Of a DNA stretch of 64,000 nucleotides, positions 32,275 to 41,391 are shown piece by piece. The translations under genes were made by a program, and so were the position numbers. Within the stretch, counting starts at the first letter, position 1, and the number at the start of each line of letters is the position of its first letter. The notes below the pieces were generated by a model that did not search any database, was not told the DNA's origin, and was given only the letters and a program-made list of their open reading frames with translations. Source of the DNA: Betaproteobacteria bacterium (GTDB lineage Bacteria; Pseudomonadota; Gammaproteobacteria; Burkholderiales; Rhodocyclaceae); contig JACQYB010000011.1 of NCBI GenBank assembly GCA_016208415.1, forward strand, positions 1 through 64,000, written 5' to 3'.

Positions 32275-32347
32275 GTGAAACGTAAGCAACGCGGGGCGCA
32301 GTTCAAGGCGCAAGTCGCGATGGCGGCGCTGTCGGGGGAGAGGACTC
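32275..32347 (+). pseudogene. IS3-family transposase orfA remnant
   Basis: GTG at 32275 begins VKRKQRGAQFKAQVAMAALS followed by GERTL, the opening helix of IS3-family OrfA (KRK..S.QFKA.VALAAL.G..T). After 24 codons it joins a 38-bp copy of uvrA sequence (32348-32385) and soon stops. No orfB or terminal repeats are seen nearby. Confidence 0.65.
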
Positions 32348-32385
32348 TCGTCCAGGACGTAGGGGGTGCGGCCGGTGTCGCGTTT
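32348..32385 (+). repeat. 38-bp duplicate of a uvrA segment
   Basis: TCGTCCAGGACGTAGGGGGT and the following 18 bp match 32773-32810, inside uvrA, at 36 of 38 positions and in the same orientation. This short copy is spliced to the IS3 orfA remnant, 425 bp from its source. Confidence 0.8.
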
Positions 32386-32516
32386 CGTGAGTGATCTGGC
32401 CTGGTTGGCATCGCCCCAGGCGTATTTGCGTTCCGGGTTGGCCAGATAGGCGCCATCCGCGGCATGACCTGTATCGCATCTTCTTGCGTCCCCTCCACTT
32501 CCGGCGTAGGGCGATT

Positions 32517-35336
32517 CTATCGCTCCAGTGCCCGCGCCAGATAGCGTCCCGTATGGCTCCCCTGTGCCCCCGCCACCTCCTCCGGCGTGCCGCTGGCGAT
32601 GATGCGCCCGCCGCCGTCGCCGCCCTCGGGGCCCAGGTCGATGACCCAGTCGGCGGTCTTGATCACCTCCAGGTTGTGCTCGATGACCACCACGGTGTTG
32701 CCGGCATCGCGCAGCCGCTGGAGCACCGTGAGCAGCATCTCGATGTCGCGGAAGTGCAGGCCGGTGGTGGGTTCGTCCAGGACGTAGAGGGTGCGGCCGG
32801 TGTCGCGCTTGGACAGTTCCAGCGCCAGCTTGACGCGCTGCGCCTCGCCGCCGGACAGCGTGGTGGCGCTCTGGCCGAGCTGGATGTAGCCCAGGCCCAC
32901 CTCCATCAGCGTCCCCAGCTTGCGCGCCACCGCCGGCACGGCCTGGAAGAACTGCAGCGCCTGCTCCACCGTCAGTTGCAGCACCTCGAAGATGGTCCTG
33001 CCGCGGTAGCGGATCTCCAGGGTCTCACGGTTGTAGCGCTTGCCGTGGCAGACGTCGCAGGCCACGAACACGTCGGGCAGGAAGTGCATCTCCACCTTGA
33101 TCAGGCCGTCGCCCTGGCAGGCCTCGCAGCGTCCGCCCCGGACGTTGAAGGAGAAGCGCCCCGGCCCGTAGCCGCGGGAGCGCGCCTCGGGCACGCCGGC
33201 AAACAGGTCGCGGATGGGCTGGAACAAGCCGGTGTACGTGGCCGGATTGCTGCGCGGCGTGCGGCCGATGGGCGCCTGGTCCACGCTGATGACCTTGTCG
33301 AGATGTTCCAGTCCCGCGAGGGCGTCGAAGGGCGCGGGCTCGGCGCCGGCGCCGTTGAGTTCGCGCGCCGCGGCGGTCTGCAGGGTGTCGTTGATGAGCG
33401 TGGACTTGCCGGAGCCGGACACGCCGGTGATGCAGGTCAGCAGCCCCAGCGGCAGTTCCAGGGTCACGCTGCGCAGGTTGTTGCCGCGGGCGCCGGCGAG
33501 CACCAGCCGGCGCTGCGGGTCGGGGGCGCGGCGCCGGGCCGGCACGGCGATGGCGCGCCGGCCGCAGAGGTAGGCGCCGGTGAGGGAGTCCGGATGGGCG
33601 ATCACCTGCCCGGGCGTGCCCTCGGCCACCACCACGCCGCCGTGCACGCCGGCGCCGGGGCCCAGGTCCACCACGTGGTCGGCGCCGCGGATGGCCTCCT
33701 CGTCATGCTCCACGACGATGACGGTGTTGCCCAGGTCGCGCAGTGCCGCCAGCGTCGCCAGCAGCCGCGCGTTGTCGCGCTGGTGCAGGCCGATGGAGGG
33801 CTCATCCAGCACGTACATGACGCCGGTGAGGCCCGAGCCGATCTGGGAGGCCAGGCGGATGCGCTGCGCCTCGCCGCCGGAAAGCGTGTCCGCCGGGCGG
33901 TCCAGGCTGAGGTAGTCCAGCCCCACGTCCATGAGGAAGCGCAGCCGGCTGCGGATCTCGTGGGCCACCTTGTCCGCCACCCGGGCGCGGTGGCCGGCGA
34001 GACGCAGTTCGTCGAAAAACTGGCGGCACTGGCCCAGGGGCAGGGCGGCGAGCTGGGGCAGGGTACGTCCGCCCACCCGCACGTGGCGCGCCTCGGCGCG
34101 CAGGCGCGTGCCCTGGCACTCCGGGCAGGGCTGCACCGACAGGTACTTGGCCAGTTCCTCGCGCACCAGCGAGGAATCGGTCTCGCGGCAGCGCCGCTCC
34201 AGGTTCGGCACGATGCCCTCGAAGGCGTGGCTGCGCACCACCGTCCTGCCCTGGTCGTTGAGGTAGCGGAAGTGGATTTCGTCGGCGCCGCTGCCGTACA
34301 GGACCACTTGCCGCACGCCTTCGGGGAGCTGCTCGAAGGGCGTTTCGATGTCGAAGCCGTAGTGGGCGGCGAGGCCGGCCAGCATCTGGAAATAGAACTG
34401 GTTGCGCCGGTCCCAGCCGCGCACCGCGCCGGAGGCGAGCGAGAGGTGGGGGTTGGCCGCCACCCTTTGCGGGTCGAAAAAGCTGACGGTGCCCAGGCCG
34501 TCGCAGCGCGGGCAGGCGCCGGCCGGGTTGTTGAAGGAGAACAGCCGCGGCTCCATCTCCGGCACGGCAAAGCCGCAGTGGGGGCAGGCGAAGCGGGCGG
34601 AGAACAGGTGCTCGCGCTCGCCGTCCATTTCCACCGCCAGGGCGCGGCCGTCGGCGTGGGTGAGCGCCGTCTCGAAGGACTCGGCCAGGCGCTGGCGGGC
34701 GTCGGGGCGCACCTTGAGGCGGTCCACCACGATGTCGATGGTGTGGCGGGCGTTGCGCTCCAGCCGGGGCAGGCTGTCGATGTCCACCACCCGCCCGTCC
34801 ACCCGCAGGCGCACGAAGCCCTGGGCGCGCAGCTCCGCCACCAGGTCCTGCTGCTCGCCGCGGCGCCCGGACACCACGGGGGCGAGGATCATCAGCCGCG
34901 TCTCCTGCGGCAGCGCCAGGACATGGTCCACCATCTGCGCCACGCTCTGCGCCTCCAGGGGCTGGCCGTGTTCCGGGCAATGGGGGGTGCCGGCGCGGGC
35001 GAAAAGCAGGCGCAGGTAATCGTGAATTTCCGTAATGGTGCCAACGGTGGAACGGGGATTGTGGCTGGTGGCCTTCTGCTCGATGGCGATGGCGGGGGAG
35101 AGGCCCTCGATCATGTCCACGTCGGGCTTTTCCATGAGCTGCAGGAACTGCCGCGCGTAGGCCGAGAGCGATTCGACGTAGCGGCGCTGGCCCTCGGCGT
35201 AGAGCGTGTCGAAGGCCAGGGAACTCTTGCCGGAGCCGGACAGGCCGGTGATGACCGTGAGCCGGTTGCGCGGCAGGTCCAGGCTGATGTTCTTCAGGTT
35301 GTGGGTGCGGGCGCCGCGGATGCGAATCGCGTCCAT
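32517..35336 (-). CDS. uvrA: Excinuclease ABC subunit A
   Basis: DNA-damage recognition ATPase of nucleotide excision repair, 939 aa. Two ABC modules: Walker [14 protein letters not shown] near residue 32 and [13 protein letters not shown] in the second half; signatures [14 protein letters not shown] and [14 protein letters not shown]; zinc modules [15 protein letters not shown], then GACPRC, and [14 protein letters not shown], then [10 protein letters not shown]. The start ATG at 35336 ([16 protein letters not shown]) is the family N-terminus. In related genomes it is divergent from the MFS-ssb pair; here 12.8 kb of accessory DNA separates them. Confidence 0.98.
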   Translation of the reverse strand: MDAIRIRGARTHNLKNISLDLPRNRLTVITGLSGSGKSSLAFDTLYAEGQRRYVESLSAYARQFLQLMEKPDVDMIEGLSPAIAIEQKATSHNPRSTVGTITEIHDYLRLLFARAGTPHCPEHGQPLEAQSVAQMVDHVLALPQETRLMILAPVVSGRRGEQQDLVAELRAQGFVRLRVDGRVVDIDSLPRLERNARHTIDIVVDRLKVRPDARQRLAESFETALTHADGRALAVEMDGEREHLFSARFACPHCGFAVPEMEPRLFSFNNPAGACPRCDGLGTVSFFDPQRVAANPHLSLASGAVRGWDRRNQFYFQMLAGLAAHYGFDIETPFEQLPEGVRQVVLYGSGADEIHFRYLNDQGRTVVRSHAFEGIVPNLERRCRETDSSLVREELAKYLSVQPCPECQGTRLRAEARHVRVGGRTLPQLAALPLGQCRQFFDELRLAGHRARVADKVAHEIRSRLRFLMDVGLDYLSLDRPADTLSGGEAQRIRLASQIGSGLTGVMYVLDEPSIGLHQRDNARLLATLAALRDLGNTVIVVEHDEEAIRGADHVVDLGPGAGVHGGVVVAEGTPGQVIAHPDSLTGAYLCGRRAIAVPARRRAPDPQRRLVLAGARGNNLRSVTLELPLGLLTCITGVSGSGKSTLINDTLQTAAARELNGAGAEPAPFDALAGLEHLDKVISVDQAPIGRTPRSNPATYTGLFQPIRDLFAGVPEARSRGYGPGRFSFNVRGGRCEACQGDGLIKVEMHFLPDVFVACDVCHGKRYNRETLEIRYRGRTIFEVLQLTVEQALQFFQAVPAVARKLGTLMEVGLGYIQLGQSATTLSGGEAQRVKLALELSKRDTGRTLYVLDEPTTGLHFRDIEMLLTVLQRLRDAGNTVVVIEHNLEVIKTADWVIDLGPEGGDGGGRIIASGTPEEVAGAQGSHTGRYLARALER

Positions 35337-35427
35337 AGGGGAATGAGGGCTAGTGGCAGGAGGCAAGCCGTGCGTCAGACGATTTCACCATGATTTTTTG
35401 AGGTGAGCGGGAGCTGGGTGTCGTCGG

Positions 35428-35820
35428 TCATGTATTGCTGCGCTTAGTCGCCGAGAAAGAACAACTTGAACATTGTCCATCTTGCAGCCGAGCGCCATGC
35501 GGCGTTGCAAGAATGCTTGTGTGGCCAGCCACACGGCGCATTCTTGCGCCTTGCCTGGCATCTCGTCTGCAAGCGGCCAATTGCCGTATGGTGGCGACGG
35601 AAGGGGAGTGCTTGCCCGTTGCCAACGCCCCTTCCAGCCGTGCCACGGCGGGGGCCTTGGTGCCCATCCGTTCAGCCACCTCGGCCTGGGTCAGCCCCGC
35701 CTCTTCCCGCGCGCTGAGAAGGACATCCAGCAGTTCCATTTCCGGCTGGAGGCGGTCGTATTCCGCCCGGACAACCGGGTCCTTCAGCATCTTTGCCTTG
35801 AATTCCTTATGCGTCAGCAT
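35428..35820 (-). CDS. HigA-type XRE antitoxin with C-terminus replaced by a MITE
   Basis: A 130-aa frame. The first 78 residues are a normal HigA-like antitoxin: acidic N-terminal arm (FKAKMLKDPVVRAEYDRLQP) and an XRE helix-turn-helix (AREEAGLTQAEVAERMGTKA, then PAVARLEGAL and HSPSVATIRQ). The remaining 50 or so residues are encoded by the 140-bp repeat at 35444-35583 and are unrelated to the family, which usually ends around 95-105 aa. The DNA-binding part appears intact. Confidence 0.75.
   Translation of the reverse strand: MLTHKEFKAKMLKDPVVRAEYDRLQPEMELLDVLLSAREEAGLTQAEVAERMGTKAPAVARLEGALATGKHSPSVATIRQLAACRRDARQGARMRRVAGHTSILATPHGARLQDGQCSSCSFSATKRSNT
35444..35583. mobile_element. MITE-like element, truncated copy
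   Basis: A 140-bp block nearly identical (2 differences) to 57555-57694. The left terminus is TTAG, TC, GCCGAGAAAGAA. The right terminal repeat present in the 57.7-kb copy (TTCTTTCTCGGC) is missing; the sequence instead continues directly into higA at ...GGCCAATTG. It has removed the true 3' end of higA. Confidence 0.8.
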
Positions 35821-35974
35821 CTTGCATCTCCTTCTGTCGCTGGCGGGCCAGCTTCAATTCGCGCGTGGGCGTTTTCTGCGACTTCTTGATAAAGCCGTGC
35901 AGCATCACGATGCGCCGCCTGACCAGGGTGCAGCAAAACACCCTGGCAATGCCCTCCGCGCCTTTCAATCGCGC
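35807..35974 (-). pseudogene. HigB/RelE-type toxin, 3' fragment
   Basis: The frame encodes RARLKGAEGIARVFCCTLVR, then RRIVMLHGFIKKSQKTPTRE and LKLARQRQKEMQ, the C-terminal half of phage Gp49/HigB-like toxins. The N-terminal half is missing: at about 35970 it joins the broken end of gspF. Its stop overlaps the higA start by 14 bp, the usual toxin-first order. The module therefore has neither an intact toxin nor a normal antitoxin. Confidence 0.75.
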
Positions 35975-37031
35975 GCGATGTCCTCGTCGTAGAGGCGGCC
36001 GATGCGTTCCAGCATGGCCCCCAGTTGGCCGGAGCGCTCCCCCACCACCAGCTGTCGTAGCCCCACCTCGCGAACGCCTCGGACACTCCCACGCCCTCCC
36101 GGATGGCGCCCGCGGCCTGCTGCAGTCCGGCGTGCAGTGCTGGCTGGCGCAGCAGGCCGTCCACCATGTCCAGTGCCCGTACCAGCGGAATGCCCCCTTG
36201 CAGCAGCATGCCCAGGGTGCGCATGAAACGCGCCAAGTGATAGAGACGCAGTTGCTCGCCCAGTCCCGGCAGGCCCCACAGGGCGTGCGCCGCAGCGGCG
36301 CGCACCGGAGCACAGTACAGCGCGAAGGCCAGCATGGCGAGCAGCACCACGCTGGCGAGCACCGCCAGGGCGTGGGTCTCCACGAATCCGCCCCAGGTGA
36401 GCAGCAGACGCGATAGCCGTGGCACCTTGTCGCCCATGTCCTCGAACACGCGGCTGAAGCGCGGCACCACGTAACCCAGCAGAAAGACGATGACCAGCCC
36501 GCCGGCCACCAGCAGCACCGCCGGATAGACCGAGGCGCTCACGACCTTGTCGCGCACGGCGTTGAGCTGGCGCTGGTAGGCTAGATAACGCTCCAGGGCC
36601 TGGTGCAGACTGCCGGTGTGTTCGCTGGCGCGCACCGTGGCCACGAACAGCGTGGGAAAGGCCAGCGGCTGGGCCTCCAGTGCCTGGGAGAAGGACAGAC
36701 CTTCGCGCAGGCGCGCGAGTACCTGCTGCAGCACGGCCGGTCCTCCGCCGTGGCGTGCCTTGCGCGCCAGCGTCTCGACTGCCTCGATGACATTGAGCCC
36801 GGCATCGAGCAGCCCCGCGAGCTCCTGGGCGAAGCCCGGCACCGAGAAGCGGGGCGCGCGGCGCCACGACAGGCGCCCGCCCGGGCGCGCCGGGCGTACC
36901 GCCACCACGCGGTAGCCCTGGGCTTCGGCCAGGGCCGCCGCGTGGGTCTGGTCCGGCGCGCCCAGCCGCAGTTCGACCAGCTCGCGGCCGGGGCGATAGG
37001 CGCTCACGCGGAAATCCAGGCCCCCAGTCAT
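35970..37031 (-). pseudogene. gspF: Type II secretion inner-membrane protein GspF, frameshifted and truncated
   Basis: From ATG 37031 the frame gives LDFRVSAYRPGRELVELRLG, the first T2SF domain (FAQELAGLLDAGLNVIEAVE), membrane segments (LLVAGGLVIVFLLGYVVPRF, then LASVVLLAMLAFALY) and the second domain FMRTLGMLLQGGIPLVRALD. Near 36050-36060 the homology moves to another frame (VVGERSGQLGAMLERIGRLY, then DEDIAR) and stops at about 35970, where the last transmembrane segment should follow. The sequence there is HigB-derived. Not functional as it stands. Confidence 0.85.
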
Positions 37032-37078
37032 GCGGTTCGGCTCAAGGGGCGGAGCCGAGGCGATCGGGCACGGACGGC

Positions 37079-37572
37079 TTACCAGTTCGTGATGTCGGCA
37101 TCCTCGCCCTCGCCGCCGGGGCGGCCGTCGCGCCCGAGGGAGAGCAGGTCGAAGTCGCCGTGGGTGCCCGGCTGGGTGTAGCCATAGGCATTCCCCCAGG
37201 GGTCTGGGGGCACGGCCTTCTTCAGGTACGGCCCCTGCCACCGGGCCAGGCCGGCGGGCTGCTTGACCAGGGCGTCGAGCCCCTGCTCGCGGTGCTGGGG
37301 TAGCTGCCCACGTCCAGGCGGTAGGTCTCCAGGGCCTTCTCCAGGGCGTCGATCTGGGCGCGCGCCGCCTTCACCTCCGACTTGCCCACCTGGGCGAAGT
37401 AGCGCGGCGCCGCGTAACCGGCCAGCAGGCCGATAATGACCATCACCACCAGCAGCTCGAGCAGGGTGAAGCCGCGGGCGGCGCAGCGCGGCACTTCCGT
37501 CGGCCGGGTGGGGTGGTGGGTAGGGGAGAAGCGGGCGGCCGCGGCGGGCAAGGTGAGGCACATGGGCTTCAT
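37079..37572 (-). pseudogene. gspG: Type II secretion major pseudopilin GspG, frameshifted
   Basis: Prepilin cleavage motif [20 protein letters not shown] is followed by [20 protein letters not shown] and [13 protein letters not shown] in one frame. After a one-base slip near 37300 the other frame gives [20 protein letters not shown], then [20 protein letters not shown] and GEGEDADI, the standard GspG end. Start is uncertain (37572 used). Together with gspF this is a remnant of a T2SS operon; gspE and the rest are not here. Confidence 0.85.
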
Positions 37573-37820
37573 GTACTTTGCGGCGGTTCTAACGTTTCGG
37601 CGGATATGAGGCATTAGAGGCCCTGTTGGGCTTTCATGCGCAATTGTCACAATTGCCTGTAATGATACCGGTTAACAGCGATGTGCATGCCTGTCTTACA
37701 ATCACCACCACAACGAACTACGCCGAACGAATAGCGCGTCGGTGTGGCGCACAGCCGGCGCCAGGCGGGCTGCAGGGATTTTGTCGGGCGGGGTGCTGCA
37801 CCGCTCGGAAAGAGGAGAAA

Positions 37821-38324
37821 GTGAAGCTCATGCCATGGTTCATGCGTTGTGGGAGCGGGCGCGGCGTTACCGCGCCGGCGCGGGTGTGCGCCCGGTCGTG
37901 CCGTGGGTCATCCAGCCTGCCGGTGCGCGCCCTGGCGCTGGTGGCGACATATTTTACGGTGTGTCTGGCCGCATCGCATGTCTGGGCGGCACCGCCGCCG
38001 GGCGTGGTGCTGCCCGACGGCCCTCCGCCACTCAAAGCCGAGGCGGTGCGGCTCATGGACTGCAAGAAGGATCCGAATCCGGCCTACTGCAACAAGATCA
38101 ACGACGCCCATGAGGCCTGCAAGGGAGAGGCCGGCCTGGACTTCAAGCGCTGCATGCACAAGCGCCTGCCGGGGCCCCCGCCACAGGACTGCAAGATGTT
38201 CACGGCCAAGGAGCGCGGTTCGTGCGAGCGCCACAATGCCGCACTGGCCAGTTGCGGATCCAAGCTCGGCGAGGATAACGTGGCCTGCTTGCGCGCCACC
38301 CTGTCCGCATCGCCCGCCCAGTGA
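37821..38324 (+). CDS. Secreted cysteine-rich protein
   Basis: A 167-aa protein. A GTG at 37821 is chosen because AGGAG lies 6 nt upstream; ATG codons at 37830 and 37842 are alternatives. A basic N-terminus and hydrophobic stretch (LALVATYFTVCLAASHVWAA) form a probable signal peptide. The mature part has eight Cys spaced 8-10 residues apart: MDCKKDPNPAYCN, EACKGEAGLDFKRC, QDCKMFTAKERGSCE and ASCGSKLGEDNVAC, resembling two CX9C-type helical hairpins. Probably periplasmic with disulfides. No family recognised. It directly precedes the SpvB/RHS genes. Confidence 0.7.
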   Translation: MKLMPWFMRCGSGRGVTAPARVCARSCRGSSSLPVRALALVATYFTVCLAASHVWAAPPPGVVLPDGPPPLKAEAVRLMDCKKDPNPAYCNKINDAHEACKGEAGLDFKRCMHKRLPGPPPQDCKMFTAKERGSCERHNAALASCGSKLGEDNVACLRATLSASPAQ

Positions 38325-38435
38325 CGAATCGCGGGGTCGGCTCGCGCGGGTGAGCGCATCTCATACGGCTGCGCGGGCCTGTGATGCCCCCCAAATTGCA
38401 CGCAGCGCAAATCAACACGAACAAGACAAACATCC

Positions 38436-41351
38436 ATGAACGAAGCGCGATTGGCCGGATTCCTGCACCGTGCCGCCCGGTCATTGGTCCCGATGCTCGC
38501 GGCCCTGCTATCGCTGCCGGCCCAGGCGCAGATGCACACGCCCGGCCAGTTTGCCGTGAGCGAGAGTGGCGCGGCCAGCTACACCATCCCCTTGCAGGTG
38601 CCCCCGGGCACGGCCGGCATGGAGCCCAGGCTGGCACTGACCTACAACAGCCAGGCCGGCAACGGCCTGCTGGGCATGGGCTGGTCGCTTGCCGGCCTGT
38701 CGGCCATCGTGCGCTGCCCGCGCACACAGGCCCAGGACGGCATTCGCGGTCGCGTCAACTACGACGCCAATGATCGCTTCTGCCTGGATGGACAGCGGCT
38801 CATGGTGGTGGGCGGCGGCGCCTACGGCGCACCCGGAACCAGCTACCGCACCGAGCGCGAGAGCTTCAGCAAGGTCGACGCGAATGGGGCCGCCGGCAGC
38901 GGCCCGGCGTATTTCGTGGTCAAGACCAAGGCCGGCCTGACCATGGAATACGGCAATACCGCCGATTCGCGCATCGAGGCCAAGGGAAGATCCGAGGCGC
39001 GCGTGTGGGCCTTGAACAAGGTCACCGATACCAAGGGCAACTACTTCACCATCGCCTACTACGAAAACGCGGAGGCCGGCGAGTACTACCCCCTCTACAT
39101 CTACTACACGGGGAACGCCGCTGCCGGGTTAAGCACGTCTTTGTGGATGCAGTTTGTATACGATCCCGTGATCCGCCCTGATATCAGCGAACTCTTCCAC
39201 GCTGGTTCTTCCATCAAGACCATCAACCGCCTCACCAAGGTGCAGATGTGGAAGGACTCCGGCGCCAACCTGGTGCGCGAGTACCGCCTCGCCTACGACA
39301 ACCAGGGCCAGGCCGGGCGCTCTCGCGTCACCACGGTCTCGGAGTGTGACAAGGATGGGACATGCCTTGTGCCGACGCAGTTCGCCTGGCTGACTCCTCC
39401 CGCCGGGGCGAACAACAGCTACACCGTTTCGAACAGTCTGCCCAATGCGATCGGTCAGATGGCCGGGCGCGCGCCGATCGTCGCCGATTTCAATGGCGAT
39501 GGCAGGCCGGACATCCTGTGGGATCCCAAGGACGCGTTTGGCCGTTCGACGACCCTGACCCGGGAGTTGTGGATTGGAAACGGCGACGGATCGTTTACCG
39601 TCAAGACCAACCCCGGCGGCGCCAACGGCGTGCTCCAGGGCTTCAAGCCCCATGTCGCGGACTTCAACGGCGACGGGCGGGCCGACATCGTGTGGAACTA
39701 TTCAGACGAGTACGGCCGCTGTGCTTCGGCTGCCGGATATACCCGCGTGATCTGGCTCGGCAATGCCGACGGCACGTTTGCCGTGAGCTACGATCCCACG
39801 TCCATCCCACCCCTTCAGGACAACCTGATTGCCTATGCACCAGTTATTGCGGACTTCAACGGCGACGGGCGCACCGACATTCTGTGGGATCCGGAGGACG
39901 GCTATGGCCGTTCCAACGCGGCGTGGCAGAACAAGAAGCGCAAGCTGTGGCTGGGCAACGGCGACGGCACATTCACTGAGAAAGTGAACGTGCTGGCGTG
40001 GGCCGACGGAATCAATCTGCTCTATGCGCCGCTGGTGGCGGACTTCAACGGCGACGGGCGTGCCGACATCCTTTGGGACTACCGCTATCCGGACGGGCGC
40101 TCCGCAGGACTGCGCAGTCTTTGGCTGGCGAATGACCAAGACGGCTTCGACTGGGTTACGGACAACGTCGGCGGCGTCAATTCCTGGTATCTGGGCTACG
40201 TTCCGGTCATCGCCGACTTCAACGGCGATGGCAAGGCCGACATCCTGTGGGACTACCGCAGTGCGGATGGCTATTCAGCTTGTGTGCGCATCCTGTGGCA
40301 TGGCAAGGGCGACGGCAACTTCGTGTACCCGAACTCCAATGTCGCGGGCCACAATTACACGCTCGAGTGCGGCTGGGCACTGAGTCTCGGGGATTTCAAC
40401 GGTGACGGCAGCCCCGACGTGCTGTGGCATACCCCGGAATGGGGCCAGAACATCGGCCATCGCACCCTCTGGCTGAACAGGGGCGACCCGGCGGGCACCT
40501 TCGATGCGTACTTCAATATCGCCGGCGCGGACAATCAAGCCATCAGCGGCGCCGCCACCGGTTACCAGGTGCCGCTGGTCATGGACCTCGACGGCGACGG
40601 CAAGAGTGATGTCGTGCTGGTTCAGGAAGACGAGTATTACCGCACGACCGGGGCGGCGGGACGCTGGACGAACACCATCGGCCAGACCGACATGGTGTCC
40701 GCCCTCGGCAACGGCCTGGGCGCGCTGACGACCATCACCTACAAGCCGCTCACCGACGCCTCGGTCTACACGAAGGAAGACACGGAAACCTATCCCCGGG
40801 TCGACCTGCGCTTCCCGCTCCAGGTGGTCTCGAGCCATGCCGCCAGCAACGGCATCGGCGGAACCTACCAGATGAATTACACCTACGCCGGGGCCAAGGC
40901 CGACCTGCAGGGGCGGGGCTTCCTCGGTTTCCACACCATGACGGTGGCCGACCCCCAGACCGGAATCACGGGCATCACCACCTACAACCAGACCTTCCCG
41001 ACCAGCGGGCTGGTCGATTCCGTCCAGAGCATGTACGGCTCCACCGCACTCAAGTCGGCCGCCAACACCTATGGGGTGACGGTGCTCAACGGCGGGGCGA
41101 GCCGCTTCGTCCATCTGGCATCGAGCAGCGAGACGCAGCGCGATCTCAACGGTGCCTTCATCAACCGGCAACTCGTCACCAACCAGTTCGACGACTGGGG
41201 CAACGCCACCCAGATCAGCGTGCAAACCCGGAACGAAGACGGTGGTGCGAGCGGCTACAGCAAGACCACGGTCAATGCCTACACCAACGACACCGTGAAT
41301 TGGCTCCTTGGCCGGCTGACGCAATCGGCGGTCACCAGCACCACCCCGTGA
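38436..41351 (+). CDS. SpvB/TcaC N-terminal and VCBS-repeat protein (toxin-complex half)
   Basis: Exported protein of 971 aa. Signal peptide ends at about residue 32 (LLSLPAQAQ). The SpvB-type domain is TPGQFAVSESGAASYTIPLQ, then GLLGMGWSLAGLSAI. From about 340 to 730 there are seven FG-GAP/VCBS calcium-binding-like repeats of the form ADFNGDGRADILWD, which build a beta-propeller. The C-terminal part (FLGFHTMTVADPQTG) matches the TcB-type middle domain. Such proteins usually continue into RHS repeats; this one stops 40 bp before a separate RHS gene, so the B-type shell is split in two secreted polypeptides. Confidence 0.9.
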   Translation: MNEARLAGFLHRAARSLVPMLAALLSLPAQAQMHTPGQFAVSESGAASYTIPLQVPPGTAGMEPRLALTYNSQAGNGLLGMGWSLAGLSAIVRCPRTQAQDGIRGRVNYDANDRFCLDGQRLMVVGGGAYGAPGTSYRTERESFSKVDANGAAGSGPAYFVVKTKAGLTMEYGNTADSRIEAKGRSEARVWALNKVTDTKGNYFTIAYYENAEAGEYYPLYIYYTGNAAAGLSTSLWMQFVYDPVIRPDISELFHAGSSIKTINRLTKVQMWKDSGANLVREYRLAYDNQGQAGRSRVTTVSECDKDGTCLVPTQFAWLTPPAGANNSYTVSNSLPNAIGQMAGRAPIVADFNGDGRPDILWDPKDAFGRSTTLTRELWIGNGDGSFTVKTNPGGANGVLQGFKPHVADFNGDGRADIVWNYSDEYGRCASAAGYTRVIWLGNADGTFAVSYDPTSIPPLQDNLIAYAPVIADFNGDGRTDILWDPEDGYGRSNAAWQNKKRKLWLGNGDGTFTEKVNVLAWADGINLLYAPLVADFNGDGRADILWDYRYPDGRSAGLRSLWLANDQDGFDWVTDNVGGVNSWYLGYVPVIADFNGDGKADILWDYRSADGYSACVRILWHGKGDGNFVYPNSNVAGHNYTLECGWALSLGDFNGDGSPDVLWHTPEWGQNIGHRTLWLNRGDPAGTFDAYFNIAGADNQAISGAATGYQVPLVMDLDGDGKSDVVLVQEDEYYRTTGAAGRWTNTIGQTDMVSALGNGLGALTTITYKPLTDASVYTKEDTETYPRVDLRFPLQVVSSHAASNGIGGTYQMNYTYAGAKADLQGRGFLGFHTMTVADPQTGITGITTYNQTFPTSGLVDSVQSMYGSTALKSAANTYGVTVLNGGASRFVHLASSSETQRDLNGAFINRQLVTNQFDDWGNATQISVQTRNEDGGASGYSKTTVNAYTNDTVNWLLGRLTQSAVTSTTP

Positions 41352-41391
41352 CGAACGCGAAGCTGCCCAACAAGAACCGGAAGGGTCTGCG

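Noticed and set aside
32391..35393. Very long plus-strand open frame opposite uvrA
   Set aside because: It mirrors uvrA codon structure, is rich in His/Gln/Ala/Gly and has no recognisable domain; UvrA on the minus strand is certain.
35466..35717. Small protein encoded by the MITE body (also at 57.6 kb)
   Set aside because: The frame has no ribosome site and differs in its end at the two copies; explained by duplication of a non-coding element.
38436..41351. Candidate tandem-repeat selfish element in the VCBS region
   Set aside because: The DNA repetition follows from repeated FG-GAP protein motifs in one open frame.
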